From positions 523,689-587,688 of the forward strand of contig VZDJ01000101.1 of NCBI GenBank assembly GCA_008694505.1: a stretch of 64,000 bases of DNA, read 5' to 3'. This DNA is from Cyanoderma ruficeps (lineage: Eukaryota; Chordata; Aves; Passeriformes; Timaliidae). Below the pieces are notes generated by a model, which was given only the letters and a program-made list of their open reading frames with translations, was not told the DNA's origin and did not search any database. A program made the position numbers and the translations under genes. Within the stretch, counting starts at the first letter, position 1; every line of letters starts with the position of its first letter. Positions 27,022 to 39,083 of the stretch are shown piece by piece.

Positions 27022-27110
27022 AATACTGTGCTGCAATGGACTCCGGGTATACCTTGTGGGACTATACATGATACATAGCTTCGTCCTGATAAAAGTGCAC
27101 ATTACTCCCC
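27022..27110. repeat. 89-bp duplicated segment, copy 1
   Basis: Aligns to 27789-27877 over 89 bp with three substitutions and no gaps (27031, 27044 and 27077 in this copy). Similarity stops abruptly on both sides. No terminal inverted repeat, poly-A tail or CR1 similarity was seen. It begins just right of the minus-strand CR1. Both copies also keep the same open frame, but I see no coding signal. Confidence 0.9.
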
Positions 27111-27788
27111 TGGTGTGGATTGCCAGGCCATCCTACACTCTTGGATAACAGTTTCTTGTAGTTCATATGTTTCTAGGTTAAGTGTGATAGTGTCATGTCC
27201 CACAAACTGAAAAAAGTACCAACTTCAGAGGAGCTGTGATTGTCCACACAGAGTCGTTGGTGTTTGACTGAGGAAACAAACTCACCTGTACAATGTTATA
27301 CCCTGGTAAGAATGGCAAATAATTTTTGACTGTAGAAGATTTTAGGAACTGAGGTACCAAGACATAATGAAGAAATATTAGAAAGAATAATGAAAACAAG
27401 ATAGCTTAAAAATTATCACTTGTTCTTAACACATGCTGAATCAACTATCATCACTCAACCTTCACTGCCCTGATGCAAAATAAGATTGAAGTCTGGTAGA
27501 ATCAAGCAGAGTGGGTGGTGTAGGTAAGGAAATTTTGCTTTTTCAATAGGAATTCTTCCACTTTTTTTCTTTCCATATCATTACAATGTTAAGTTAGAGA
27601 AAAATACCAAGAAAAATAAAAAGATAAGTGGGACTACATGTTATGGGTAGATCCATGATAGTACGTATGGTGAGGTTACAAGACCTGGATGGATAAATGA
27701 ACAAATGTTATACCTTTTTTGGAGAAAGGAGAGCTACAACATAATGTACTAAGGTGCCACTGGATTATATCTGTTTTACAGAGAAAAG
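27111..27788. other. Spacer between the two 89-bp copies, noncoding
   Basis: Unique AT-rich sequence with no recognised gene or repeat. Confidence 0.5.
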
Positions 27789-27877
27789 AATACTGTGTTG
27801 CAATGGACTCTGGGTATACCTTGTGGGACTATACATGATACATTGCTTCGTCCTGATAAAAGTGCACATTACTCCCC
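27789..27877. repeat. 89-bp duplicated segment, copy 2
   Basis: Direct-orientation partner of 27022-27110, 767 bp downstream and about 97 percent identical. The flanks (an A/G-rich segment on the left, 'atggtgccatgac' on the right) are unlike those of copy 1. Confidence 0.9.
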
Positions 27878-29267
27878 ATGGTGCCATGACTTGTCCTACT
27901 GAAGTTGGCAGGAGCATGGTAGGGGTGCAAAAAATTCCCAAACTCCCGTTTCCTTCACAAAATCCTGCACTGTGCTGAGTCTACGTCTTTTCTCACTCTG
28001 CCATTCCCATGTAATACTTTGTGGTCTGCCCTTGGCACTTCAAAAGGCCAGCTGCTCCCTCAGATTATCAACTAGCTTTTTATCTATAAATAGAGTGTGG
28101 CTCATGTCCTGGGGAGATTCTGAGCTGGAATATATGCAAATATATTTGACAGGTTTTCTGAGGCTCACTCTTGGGAGTTAACATAAATTTTCAGATAGGA
28201 TAAAAGTCAGCAGCACATCCAAATATCCTTAAAGCATCTTATGACACTGAAGATTGTTCTAGTTTATATATGCTTTCACTCATTAATGTGCTAGTACACA
28301 TCAAATCCTTATTTTCAAGAAGAAAGAATATGGACAGTCTCCTTTGCCGTGCAAAACTTGGGACTTTTAGAGGACATATATGCCTTTTGTATCCATTTGT
28401 GCATTGTATCTGTTCTCAATACCCTTATGCAATCCTTTCTTGAAACTCAATGAGAATGACATGCTGTTTTGTTTTGTTTCAAGCTCCGTATCTTCCGGCC
28501 TCGAGTTTCATGTGGTAGTGTGAGAAGAGACACAGCAGATGGCAGTGCATGACATCAAGTATCTCTGCAACACGCCGCTGTTCCCAGCCGGAATTGTCCA
28601 GAGCCGGAGGGCACCCCCCACTCCCTGGCTCCATGTGGAGGGCAGGAGTACACTTCTGTGAACCAGTGCACTCTGAGGCATCACTTTTACTCGCTGGATC
28701 GAGACTGCTGAATCAGCAAAAAATCTCCCCCCAGATTTAAGCAACTTTATCACTGGCAGGAGACTCCGAAGGCGTCCTACATGCAGACAGATTGCAGCTT
28801 TCAGCAGAAGCCAGTCCCAGGGTATTCCTGTTTTCACCCATGTATTTATCTTCCACAACATGCTTCATGTTCTTAATTGCACTTCTTCTTCAAAACCTAG
28901 GGAAATGATTTTATTTCCATTTCTCCTCATAGTTCTGTTTTTGGGTGAATGCTAGAGGGCTTGTTCTTGGTGCTTTGGGACATTTGAACTAATATCTGGC
29001 ACAGAAATAATGATGGCATTAAAGGAAAATTTCCTTACCAAGTCGTGATGTGTTTCACCAATTTGATCTGGTGCAAGGGCCATCTGAAATAGGAGAAAAA
29101 AGAAGATGGAGGGGAAAGGAAAGAAAAAGGATTTTCTTGAATGCCAACACAGGACTGCTTTGGTTACAATGACTGGGAAAACAAGGAAGAAAATCTGCAA
29201 ATTAGAGAGTTTTAAGTGGAAAACATTGTTTTAAACCAAAATGTTCAATTATAGAGCATTTAAGGAG
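27878..29267. other. Noncoding stretch, no gene recognised
   Basis: Unique sequence. A mildly CpG-bearing patch at about 28,490-28,800 supports overlapping short frames on both strands, none recognisable. Confidence 0.5.
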
Positions 29268-29640
29268 AGCCCAGTGGAGTGTCACTAAGATGACAAAGGA
29301 GTTGGATCACCTCTCGTGTAAGAAGAGACTGAGAGAGCTGGGAATGTTCAGCCTGGAGAGGACTCAGGGGAACATTTCCAACGTATAAAAATACCTAAAG
29401 GAAGGGTACAAAGAGGATCCAGCCTTTTTTCAGTGGTGCCCAGAGGCAACGGGCCAGGCAATGGGCACAAATTGAAACATGGGAGATTCCCTCAAAACAT
29501 CAGGAAACAATTTTTCAGTGGGAGGGTGACTGAGCACTGGTACAAGTTGAGAAGTCTCCATCCCTGGAGATCTTCAAAAGCTGTCTGGACACAGTCCTTG
29601 GTAACCAGCTTATCCTGTGCTCCTCCAGGTGTTGTTGAGA
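29268..29640 (+). mobile_element. CR1 LINE, 3' fragment
   Basis: Sense-strand CR1 3' region. It runs through 'gagcccagtggagtgtcact' (29269), 'gagagagctgggaatgttca' (29331), 'cctggagaggactcagggg' and 'cagtggtgcccagaggcaac', then 'gtctccatccctggagatct', in the same order as the avian CR1 consensus. The final 'ccttccaacc' block and octamer tail are not clearly preserved, so the 3' end is degraded. There is no intact ORF. Confidence 0.85.
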
Positions 29641-29834
29641 CACAAATGTCCATGTCATGACCATCCCCTTAAAGAGAGGCTCTGACTTTCATCTCTGAAA
29701 GGCCAAAAGATTAATGAGCAAAAAGACTGCTTTTTTTTTTTAACTTGGCCTAGATGCCTTTCCTCCAGAAGAGGCTTGGATGCTCAGAAGGGTCAAAAGC
29801 ACTGTGGGGACACTTGCACATCTGTGAACTGGTG

Positions 29835-29863
29835 AATCAGCTACTCAGTCAGAGTAGCTGATT
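29835..29863. repeat. Perfect 12-bp hairpin with 5-nt loop
   Basis: The arm 'aatcagctactc' (29835-29846), the loop 'agtca', and the exact complementary arm at 29852-29863. A G-T pair could extend it by one in RNA. No terminator or RNA-gene role is suggested by the surroundings. Confidence 0.85.
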
Positions 29864-32800
29864 TGGGAAACAAGGATATGGCATCTAATGCCTGTTCCAA
29901 ATTCTGTTCATAGAGCTAGCTTAGGATTTTCTAATGTATAGCATTAGCACTTCAGAGACCTTCATCTTTTTTTAGAAACTAAGGGTAAATTTTGACAGTA
30001 ATCTTTTTACAGCTTGTCTCAGAAGAAAAGCAGCTATTAAAGAAAACATCTAACTTTCAGTAGTCTTCATATCACCAATAGTCACCACCCTTGTGAATTT
30101 TCTAGAACAGATGATCACTAGCTCTCATGCTGAAGAAACAAAATAGTATCAGTGAGAGATCTCTTCAAAGTCACAAGATTATAGGATTTCACTTAGGATA
30201 TCTCATTTAGGATTTCAACAAGGTTGGACCTTGTCTGACACATTTTAATAACCCTGACACTACATCTGCAAGCTTTGAAATGAGGTGTACTTTCTTTGCC
30301 TGTAAAATAGGCTGCCTTCTTAGGCTCCTTTGGAAACAGGGTAACCAGGAGAAAAGACCTGGATTGATAGTGCCATAGAACAGGATATCTTATAGTAAGA
30401 GAAACTGAACTCCTGAGAGCCTGAAACTTTGCCATACAGCTAATGAACAGTAGAAAATGATTTTTTTTTCTCCCACTTAGCTGAGCTGCTACATTTTCTT
30501 TCCTGCCCTGTTTCTCTTCTGATTGTTTGCTTTGAATGTGTTTCTCTGTGACCTCCAGGCCAGATAAATTCTTTCAGAATCTCATTTTTTCCATTCCAGC
30601 CTTCAGAGAAAGCTGTGAATTTTCCTTCCAAACTGAGCCAAAGAGTATGTGAAATTTCCCTGGTTTTCCTGGAACATGCTGATATTGATTGCTTATTAGT
30701 GTCTACTAATGGTGAACACTAATGCTCCTAAACCCTGGGCTTAGGACTGGCTAATTATTATAACAAATAGTTATTCTGGAGACAAACAAACAGGGAAACC
30801 TCTGTTGATTTACTGTTAAGCCAGAACAGTAGATCTGCTAGCCTGCCTATATTACCTCTCCAAGAAAGTCTTGCCTGGTCCTACTGCATAGAAAATGAAT
30901 AGGTTTAAAAATTAGAGGGGAGTGGTGGTGGTAATTTTGCACCAAAAGGGATCTGAATTTGCAGGTTTGAACCCCCCATTCATTACAATTCCTTCTTACA
31001 CTGACCTATTTTTAAGCGCCATGTCTTTTTTATTTCATGCTTTTATCCTGCTTTTGCTTTGGCAGTGTTGTGAGGGTCCACTCAGAGGAGAAGAGGAATT
31101 TCAACTGTTTACCTGTTTATAGATCAGATTAGACTTGTTTTTTTTTTATTTAGACAAAATAATTGCAACTTAAATCACTGTTATAAAAGTATGTGTTTCG
31201 AGTTTTTCAATCTTGACTATATCTTTCTTGAGCAAGGGCATCCAAAACTGAACAGATGTTTCTCCCACAATCAAATTCGTTCATAACAGGCATTCAGAGA
31301 GTATTGGTGAAATATTCATGAGCCTTAAGAGATAACAATGCATGAATACTAGTGAATAGTAAGTTGTATGGTGCTTAAACAATGACACAATAAAGCAAGT
31401 CCAAGCTAAACCATCACACAATTAAACATTTCCTCTATTGCTTAGTCTTAGGTGAAGATTTCACATGTGATTTTCCTCTAATATTCACAATTAACAAAGA
31501 AAAAGACACTGTAGAAAAGTGCATTTCAGTTTACAGAAATACTTTGCAAATGTATTTAATCTGTCTTGACTCAAGGAGTACATGAGAGAATGTTTGCTAG
31601 CCTCATCACTACAGCTATTCTTAAGTGGATATCTGTAGAATATATTTAAGGCTAATTAGAAATTTTTCAGTTTATTTTTTAAAATTGTAATTGAAGACAA
31701 TACAACAGCTAATCCTGCATGCATACAACCACTGCCAGCTAGGACTGGAAACTGTGGTTTTGACTGGGGAATTTCTAATATTAATTGTCATCTTTTAGTC
31801 TTGATATTTTTATCAAAACCAGAACTTTTTGATGACATTTCCCCCCTTACTAATTTGATGTCAAACAAACAATGACTATTTTGACCATCTCAGCTGGCAA
31901 GCTGTTGAACCTGAAAACAGACAACAAATACTTTCACAATTTGGAAAGAGTAGGTTTGTGATGGTCTCAAGTTTTGCTGTTGTTGAAACTGGCCATTGTG
32001 ATGCAACTAAAATCCTTTCTGATTTGTAGTCCATCCTCACTGAACACCTCCAGAAGTGGAGTGCAGTGAACTGAGTGTGGAGGTGAGGGGTTTGACAGCC
32101 CAACTCACTGGCCACCCACACGTGCTCTTTGGGGTCTCTTTAGACTTGTGGCTTTGCCCTGATGACAGGACAATCTGGCACCAGTGCAACACAGGGTAGT
32201 GCCACCACTGAGGATGTTGTGCTCTTCTACTTTCAAGTCTTTCTGGTACCATTTCACTTTCAATTGAGAAGAGCTGCATTATGCAAATGCTGCATTTTCA
32301 GCCCTGGGTGTTCTGCAATCCCCTGTGCCAGCGCAGGAGCTGCTTTAGCCCCGTGCACTGAGAGGAGAACAGCCCCTCAGACACTCTACAACTTGTCCCA
32401 TTTTACACAGTTTTGAAATGACAAATTATGTTATTCCCCCTCCCCGCTGCCAGTGTTTAAGGCCTCATTACCACAGAATTTCAGTTTAAATAGAAATAAT
32501 GATACCAAGAGACGTTTACCGACAACCTTGGCGACTGATGAGTTCCATCAAGACAACCCCCCTCACAAACATGAGCAAACGCTAAAAACACTGGTGTTTC
32601 ATAAGCATGTGTCACCAGGAGATGAGAAATCTTAAATGCTTTTTTTTAGGGAGGGCTCAGGTAGTCAAAATATCATAAATGATAAAATCTGTGATTTATA
32701 GCACAATGGCTAATTCAGAACAATGACTTGTCATGTTTTTATCAGGGAAATAATGTAAGATCGTGTAAGGAAAGATGTAGCGCAAAAAGAAAATGGAAGG

Positions 32801-34512
32801 TGATTATAAAAGGAGTGGTTGGCTGTCACTTTGGTAATAGTGCCTGTTATCAATCTGTTTAATTGTCACATGAGATTGCTGGTGGGAGAGTACATGCACC
32901 TGACAAGAAGAGTGGTAGAGCTCCCACCAGGCTCCTCCAGGCTCTTCTAGCCCCTGGAGCTTCTCTGTGCTTTACTGCCAGTCATGGACAAGTCTTGCAG
33001 GGGTGGTGCCCATGCAACCAGCCTTAGTGGCAACCAGGAGAGAAGAAATTGTGATGATGGAATTGTGAACACCAGCTCTGCAAATATGATCTATTTGGGT
33101 TTAGTTTTTGTCCTTTATGGTAATGTCTTAGAATTTGGAAAAAATAACAAGTGTTTCCATTGATACCTATGTCTTCTGAAACATTGACCTCTGTTCATCA
33201 GGTATTTATCATTCACTGGAGTACTAAAAAGGAAAATTTATTCTGAATGAATCAAAATAATAGCAATAACATTCAAATATTTGTTTGCTGCTATATATTC
33301 AGCCAAAGGATTTCACGTGTTGTTTATTATCTTTACATCTGTAGCAGGGTTTCACTAAACACTTGTAAGGTTGTATTTGTTATTATGCAAATAATTTTTA
33401 TATAGCTTAGAGAATGTTGTAATTATACAGAATCTTAATTACCAGGACAGCCTTCAAAAGCTTTACAGAAAAAGGTTTGGAGTTGTACATTTTACAAATA
33501 GACTGCAGTAAACCATAATATAAGCATAAATAAGGTTTGAACTTTGTTCTTACCATGTATTTCCAAGACTTTTATGTCTCTCGATTTATGACAACTTCCA
33601 CATTTCATTGCCTTTCCCTCGATATTTCATGGCTTCAATTCTACATTTTAATAGAGGTGTCTTCTAGAAGTGAAATTTATTGAAAGAGCTTGATTTCATT
33701 TTTCCTGCGGCTCTGAAGTGTCTAGGTGTGTTTTTAATTTCTGTCACCTGTCCTGATGAAATGTATAATCTACTGGAACCATATGTAGCTGTCTGGGATA
33801 CCTCAGAAGGTGGAGAGGAAAGGAAAAAGCAGATAAAAAAATCAAAACCCTTAAAACGTTATTTTATCTTTAAAAATCTGCAGTCTCTTTCTCCTCAGGA
33901 TGAACATTAGCCCTTAGAACTGTATTTTCATTTATAAATATAGAACCAGGCAGGACATGATCTTTTGCAGTGTGTGGTTCATAGACTTTCACTCAAAATG
34001 TTACTTGGAAACAAGAGCAAAAGCTGCCTGTTCAGAAAAACACATGTTCTTGAGTAAAGCAGTTGAAGGGCTGGAAAATTTATCACATTCTCTTCAAGGT
34101 AGTTAAAACAATTGCTTTGCTTTGCTGTTAGTGCTCCCAAAAATGCAAGCCCCTGCCCTCACTGACTTTTATTTTGGGGACAGGACCAGTGGCTCTTTTA
34201 TCTGAGATATTAGTAGTCCTTTTCTGGCAATTGAGAGGCGACCAGGAGATTGCTCCTAGACTGCAATCTAGGTTACAGCCTCCTCACCTCACCCTGCTGT
34301 CCTGGTGCTCTGAACTGGGAGTACAGCTGGGATATGCCATAGCTTCTTTCTAATCCAGGTGTCCAAGTTCCTGCTATGGTAGCAGTTTAGGGAGATAGCA
34401 AATGAGGAGGAAAAGATTGATCTCTGCCTGGATCATGCCTGTTTCTATGGTCATCTTGTGGTCAAGGTGTGCATCTCAGTCTGGATCCTCCTCAGGAGGT
34501 TCAAGCCTGCAG
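29864..34512. other. Noncoding stretch, possible conserved patch at 32.4-32.8 kb
   Basis: No gene or transposon recognised. Between about 32,440 and 32,790 several CpGs persist (near 32,445, 32,513, 32,519, 32,531, 32,580, 32,761 and 32,780) in otherwise CpG-poor DNA. This is compatible with a conserved noncoding element but is not evidence of one. An octamer-type ATGCAAAT lies at 33385-33392; such octamers occur several times in the window by chance. Confidence 0.45.
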
Positions 34513-34538
34513 GTATCAAAGCCTGCAGGCTTTGATAC
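34513..34538. repeat. Perfect 26-bp palindrome
   Basis: The half-site 'gtatcaaagcctg' is followed directly by its exact reverse complement, with no loop, centred between 34525 and 34526. It is the longest perfect inverted repeat I found in the window. The left flank repeats part of it ('caagcctgcagg' at 34502). Confidence 0.95.
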
Positions 34539-37501
34539 AGCATCCGAGGGAATGTCTTTCTAGAGAACTGGTTGTGCTGCACTCCCCTCCCTTGGATATA
34601 TACCAGTTAACATCTAGTGCAGAATTGTTCACTTATAGAACCCCATTTATTGGTCTTTCTTTGAATATTGATCTGTCTACACACAAATATTTTGAAGTCT
34701 GTGGGTAGGACAGACTGGTTAACAACCCCTGAGATGTCAGTAGGAGGGGCTCCACAGCAGATTCTCTGCCCCAGTAGCCTGGTTTTGGCAGAGTGTGAAG
34801 CTTTGGTTAGATGAGAGAACTGCAGGGTGGCCACACATGGTGGTCTAACAGGGCTGATACTAGAACTGTCAGAATATTATTATTTTTGCAAGAGGTGTAA
34901 TGATGTGTTTCAAGATTATAAAATACCAAGACATATTTCCTTTCAGTTGCACTCATTTGGAAAGTAGCATGTAACCCCACCAGAGAGCAAGTTAGAGAAA
35001 TGCATAAATGCTGTGCTGTTTTACATAGAATTAGGTTAACACTGTTTACATGTCCATGACCTGGCTGCTCCACTGGCCCTATTAGATAGGAGCTGGCAGC
35101 TGGGAGGGAGGGAAGAGCAGCCTGATTAAATGCTGCTGTAAGCTTTAGCAGTCCAAAACAAGTGTCTCCACCCTGTACAGGCCATCAGGGTCGTTTTCAG
35201 GAACCTCAAGATTGTTGCTCAATTGCCTAAAGAAGCTGTTGGTCATGCAGAGCTTGGATTTGCCCCCCTCGTGTTATTACCCTTGCTTTTGACAACAGAC
35301 AGAGCCCAAACTGTGCATCTGGGCCATACAACTATTGAGAACACCAAAGTTATGGGAGATTAACCAAACTCAGGTAATGCTGCAGCTGCATGTTCTGATG
35401 ATTTCAGAGCAGAGCTGGCTGGGGGGGTAGTCCAACTGCTGTGACCCATGGAGAGGATTCTACATCCTCTACAAATAAATAAATCCTCTACAAATACATG
35501 GGGAGGGAAAGTACCTTTTCTCTCATTCTACCATTAGAGGAACAACAGAAGAACTTGATGATAATAGGTTTTATGAAAACAATGAAAGCTAATGATGCTG
35601 GCAACTACTATATGTGCTTTCCCAGGCAATAGATACATCTCAGGTAAACCCAGAAATGTTTCAAAGTGATCATAATGTCCATTTTAGGGAATAATGAATC
35701 ATCTGTCCTCTTATATGGGCAAAAATGTTTATTCAATATTTTTATACTGAATAACTCTGAACTTTATTACTTTCTTCTCTAGCTGAAAAGAACAGTTTCA
35801 GTGAGGTAATGTAAACTATTTACTTACTGCCTCTTAAATCCATAATCAAATTAAATATATCAGAAAGAATTAGATTGTTCTCTCTGTTAGCCTCATTGCA
35901 GCCTTGAAATACTCCCCAGATGCTGATCACACTGACTTAAAAATTAACACTTTAGTTGAATATCTTCTTAGTGAGTAAACCGAGATATTTTCCTTTTCAT
36001 CAAGCCAACAGTTCAATTATTTTTTTCAGATAAGATACAAAATGTTTCTTACTAGATTTTATAGACTAGTATCTTTAAATTTCAATAAGATTTTAATAAG
36101 TTTTTAATAAGTTTTTTTTTATTACAGACAGTGCAAAACTGCCTTTTGGATTAATGTCACAGTGTGAGCTGCATCAGGTTGCTTAGAAGGGAAGCAGGAT
36201 CCTTATAGGAGGATGCAGAAGGAAAGCAAGTAGTAGTTAGCAAGTAGAAATATCTGTATATAGCCTCAAGCCAAAGCAGCTTACCTACAAGTTACAGTTT
36301 CAGATAAAAATAGTAAAAAACAACAAATACTCCATTGCAATTTTAGAGTATGAGTAGGGGTTCCTATGCCATTAAATGGTCGAAAATTTAAAAATATTAT
36401 AAAAGTCCAAAATGTCTTTAAGTACTACTGATCTAAGTAAGTGGAATATGTTTTTACAACTATTTTCAAAGAAGTTTATATGGAACTTGGCTCCCAGAGA
36501 GGCTCTCTCCTGTTCATACTATTACAGTCTTAAAAGAATTCATTAAACATTTAAAAGTTTTATGTTGTTGACCAAATTTATTTGCTGGTATCCATCTGAA
36601 AAGGCATAAAGTTTTGCAAGGATGTCAAACAACTCTTAGGTAGCTCTGTGATTGTAATGCTCAAGATCCCACAATGGGTTTGCTCAAAATATTTCTAAAA
36701 TTTTGGGGACTAAAATATTTGATTTTTTTTTCTTTTTAAAAGATGTCTGGAGCTTGGTTTGGCTGAATTAGAAATTCAGTGTAGACAATCTCTGCTTTCC
36801 CACAGTAAACATTTATATTAGCATTAATTAGATAGATTTATGCATATATTGATAGGGAAAAAGCAAACACACCATAGAGAAGTTAACAATGACATGAATG
36901 ATTAATAATATTCAAGTAGAAATTTTATGCAAAGACGTGGGTGGATAGATTATTTAGCTGCTGTGCTTGCCCTTGATTTCTGGCAAACTTGGTGCCTTTC
37001 CTTCCAAAGATTGCTACTAGAAAGTTTATCTGATTAGCCGTTGGTAGCAAAAGAAATGTTTATGTCTCTCTTCTCTTTGTTGAAGATAAACTGCTTTCAC
37101 TCTATCAGGACCTCTATTTGTGTTGCATGTGAGCTGTAACTCTTTCTTTTTTCAGTGATCTTATTTCTGAAGGACTGGCTGTTGAAAAAGCATGGCCTGA
37201 GAACAGTCATTTGATTAGGCTGTAAATGCAGTATATGTGGAAAAGAAGAAATGTCACCAGCATTTGAGTGTGAATTTCTCATTTATAAAGTGTTTTTGTG
37301 CAAGGGGTGGCATATCCAAGGCATAAACATCTGCTAAGTACTTTACTATTCAATGAAAATATAACCTGAAGTCCAATTACTATGTAGATGCTGTAGAAAC
37401 TTGAACCCCTAGGCCAACAGACTTGGCTGTCAGCAGATCAACACAAATCTCTGAGAAGGGCTTTAGAAACAGAAAAAGTTTGGGCTAAATTAGGAGTTGC
37501 T
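34539..37501. other. Noncoding stretch, no gene recognised
   Basis: AT-rich unique sequence. Small slippage repeats occur at 35464-35496 (a 14-bp unit repeated after 19 bp) and at about 36,080-36,120 ('tttaataag' units). No transposon ends or long frames. Confidence 0.55.
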
Positions 37502-39083
37502 TGTTCTGCTAGGTTGCCTTAGATGGACACCAGATGCCCACCACGCTGTTCTAGCACTCTCCTTCCTGAGTTGGAAAGGTGAGAGAAAAATATAACAAAA
37601 GGCTCAAGGGTTGAGGTAAGGACAGTGATAGATCACTCACCAGTTACTGTCATGGGCAAAACTGACTTAGAGACCAGCAGGCTGAGAGAGTTGATTCTTC
37701 TTCTCTACTCCACTCTTGTGAGATCCCACCTGGAATTGTTTCCAGCTCTGGAGTCAGCAGTGTACGAAAGATATTCACCTACCCGTTAGAGCAGGTTCAG
37801 GCGAGTGCAACAAAAATGATCAGAGGGCTGGGGCACACCTCCTAGGAAGACAGGCTGGGAGAATTGGGGTTATTCAGCCTCAGAAGAGAAGGCTCCAGGG
37901 AGACCTAATAGCAGACCTCCAGTACCTACAGGGAGCCTACAAGAGAGCTGGAGAGGGGTATTCTAAGAAGGCATGTAGGGATAGGACAAGTGGCACTAAA
38001 CTGAAAGAGGATAGGTTTAGATTAGATATTAGAAAGAAATTCCTTATTGTGAAGTTGGTGAGACACTGGACCAGGTTGCCCAGAGAGGTTTTGGATGTCC
38101 CACCAGGGGCAGTGTCCAAGACCATGTTGAGTGGGGCTTTGAGCAAACTAGTCTAGTGGATACCATCTCTGCCCATGGCATGGACTTGGAAATAGATGAC
38201 CTTTAAGGTCCCTTCCAATGCAAACCATTTTATGATTCAATGAAATAAATTTAATTTATTGCCAATCCAATCAAGAATAGGGTAATAAGGAATAAACCCC
38301 TTAAAAATGCTTACTCCCACCTCTCCCTTCTTCATGGGCTTAATTGTAATCCTAATTTCTTTACCTCCTTCCCCCAAGTAGTGCAGGGGTATGGGAATGG
38401 GGATTGTGTTCTGTTTATCACATACTGTCTCTGCTGCTCCTTCCTCATCAGGGGGAGGACTACTCACACTCTTCTGCTCCACTGTGGGGTCCCTCCCATG
38501 GGAGACAGTCCTTCCTGAACTTCTCCAACCTGTGTCCTTCCCACAGGCTGCAGATCTAAACAACCTGCTCCAGTGTGTGTCCCTTCCATGGGGTGCAGCT
38601 CTGCAGGAACAAGCTGCTCCAGCATGGGTCCCCTGAGGAGTCCCAAGTCCTGCCAGTAAACCTGCTCCAGCATGGGCTCCTCTCTCCAGATGGTCACATC
38701 TTTTGGATGCATCCATCTGCTCTGGCATGGGGTCCTCAAGAGGCTTCAGGGGAATGTGTGCTCTGGCACCTGGAGTACCTCCTTCCTTTCCTTTCCTTCT
38801 TCACCAATCTTTGTGTTGGCAGTGTTTTTTCTCTCACATATTCTCACTCCTCTCTTCTGACAGCTGCTGATATTGTACAGGATTTAATTTCTTCCTTCTT
38901 AAATATGTTATCCCAGAAGTATTACCACAGTCACTGATGGGCTCTGCCTTGGCCAGCAGCAGGTCAGTCTTGGAGTTGACTGGCATTGGCCCTGCTGGAC
39001 ACAGGGGAAGCTTCCAGCAGCTTCTTACAGGCTCTACTCCTGCACCCTCCTCCTCCAAAACCTTGATATGGAAACCCAATACA
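37502..39083 (-). mobile_element. Avian endogenous retrovirus LTR, split by a CR1
   Basis: Recognised from memory as a widespread avian LTR of about 1 kb, here reverse-oriented. On the minus strand it begins TGTATTGGG near 39083 and ends in ACA at 37502, the usual TG...CA form. Signals on that strand are a TATTTAAG-type TATA element near 38,900 and AATAAA at 38255-38260. A GC-richer middle (38,440-38,770) repeats 'tgctccag(c/t)(a/g)tg' every 50 bp or so; this creates a spurious 163-codon minus frame. The flanks 'gttgct' and 'aatgct' may be an eroded target-site duplication. It looks like a solo LTR; no gag, pol or env was seen. Positions 37670-38243 are a later CR1 insertion. Confidence 0.8.
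37670..38243 (+). mobile_element. CR1 LINE nested inside the LTR
   Basis: Starts in the CR1 ORF2 C-terminal region ('gaccagcaggctgagagag', then 'ctactccactcttgtgagatcccacc') and runs through 'tattagaaagaaattcctta' and 'ggttgcccagagaggttttg'. It ends with 'ccttccaatgcaaaccatttt' and the tail 'atgattcaatga'. LTR text stops just before it ('gggcaaaactgactt') and resumes just after it ('aataaatttaatttattgcc'), so the insertion post-dates the LTR. No clear target-site duplication was seen, as is usual for CR1. The length is about 574 bp, so it is strongly 5'-truncated and cannot move on its own. Confidence 0.9.

Noticed and set aside
34498..34507. tRNA B-box-like GGTTCAAGCC
   Set aside because: No A box at the right distance and no cloverleaf stems. 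The match is part of the palindrome neighbourhood.
38237..38728. 163-codon minus-strand open frame
   Set aside because: It lies entirely within the avian LTR and its internal GC-richer repeats. The residues reflect the repeated 'tgctccag' motif, not a known viral protein.
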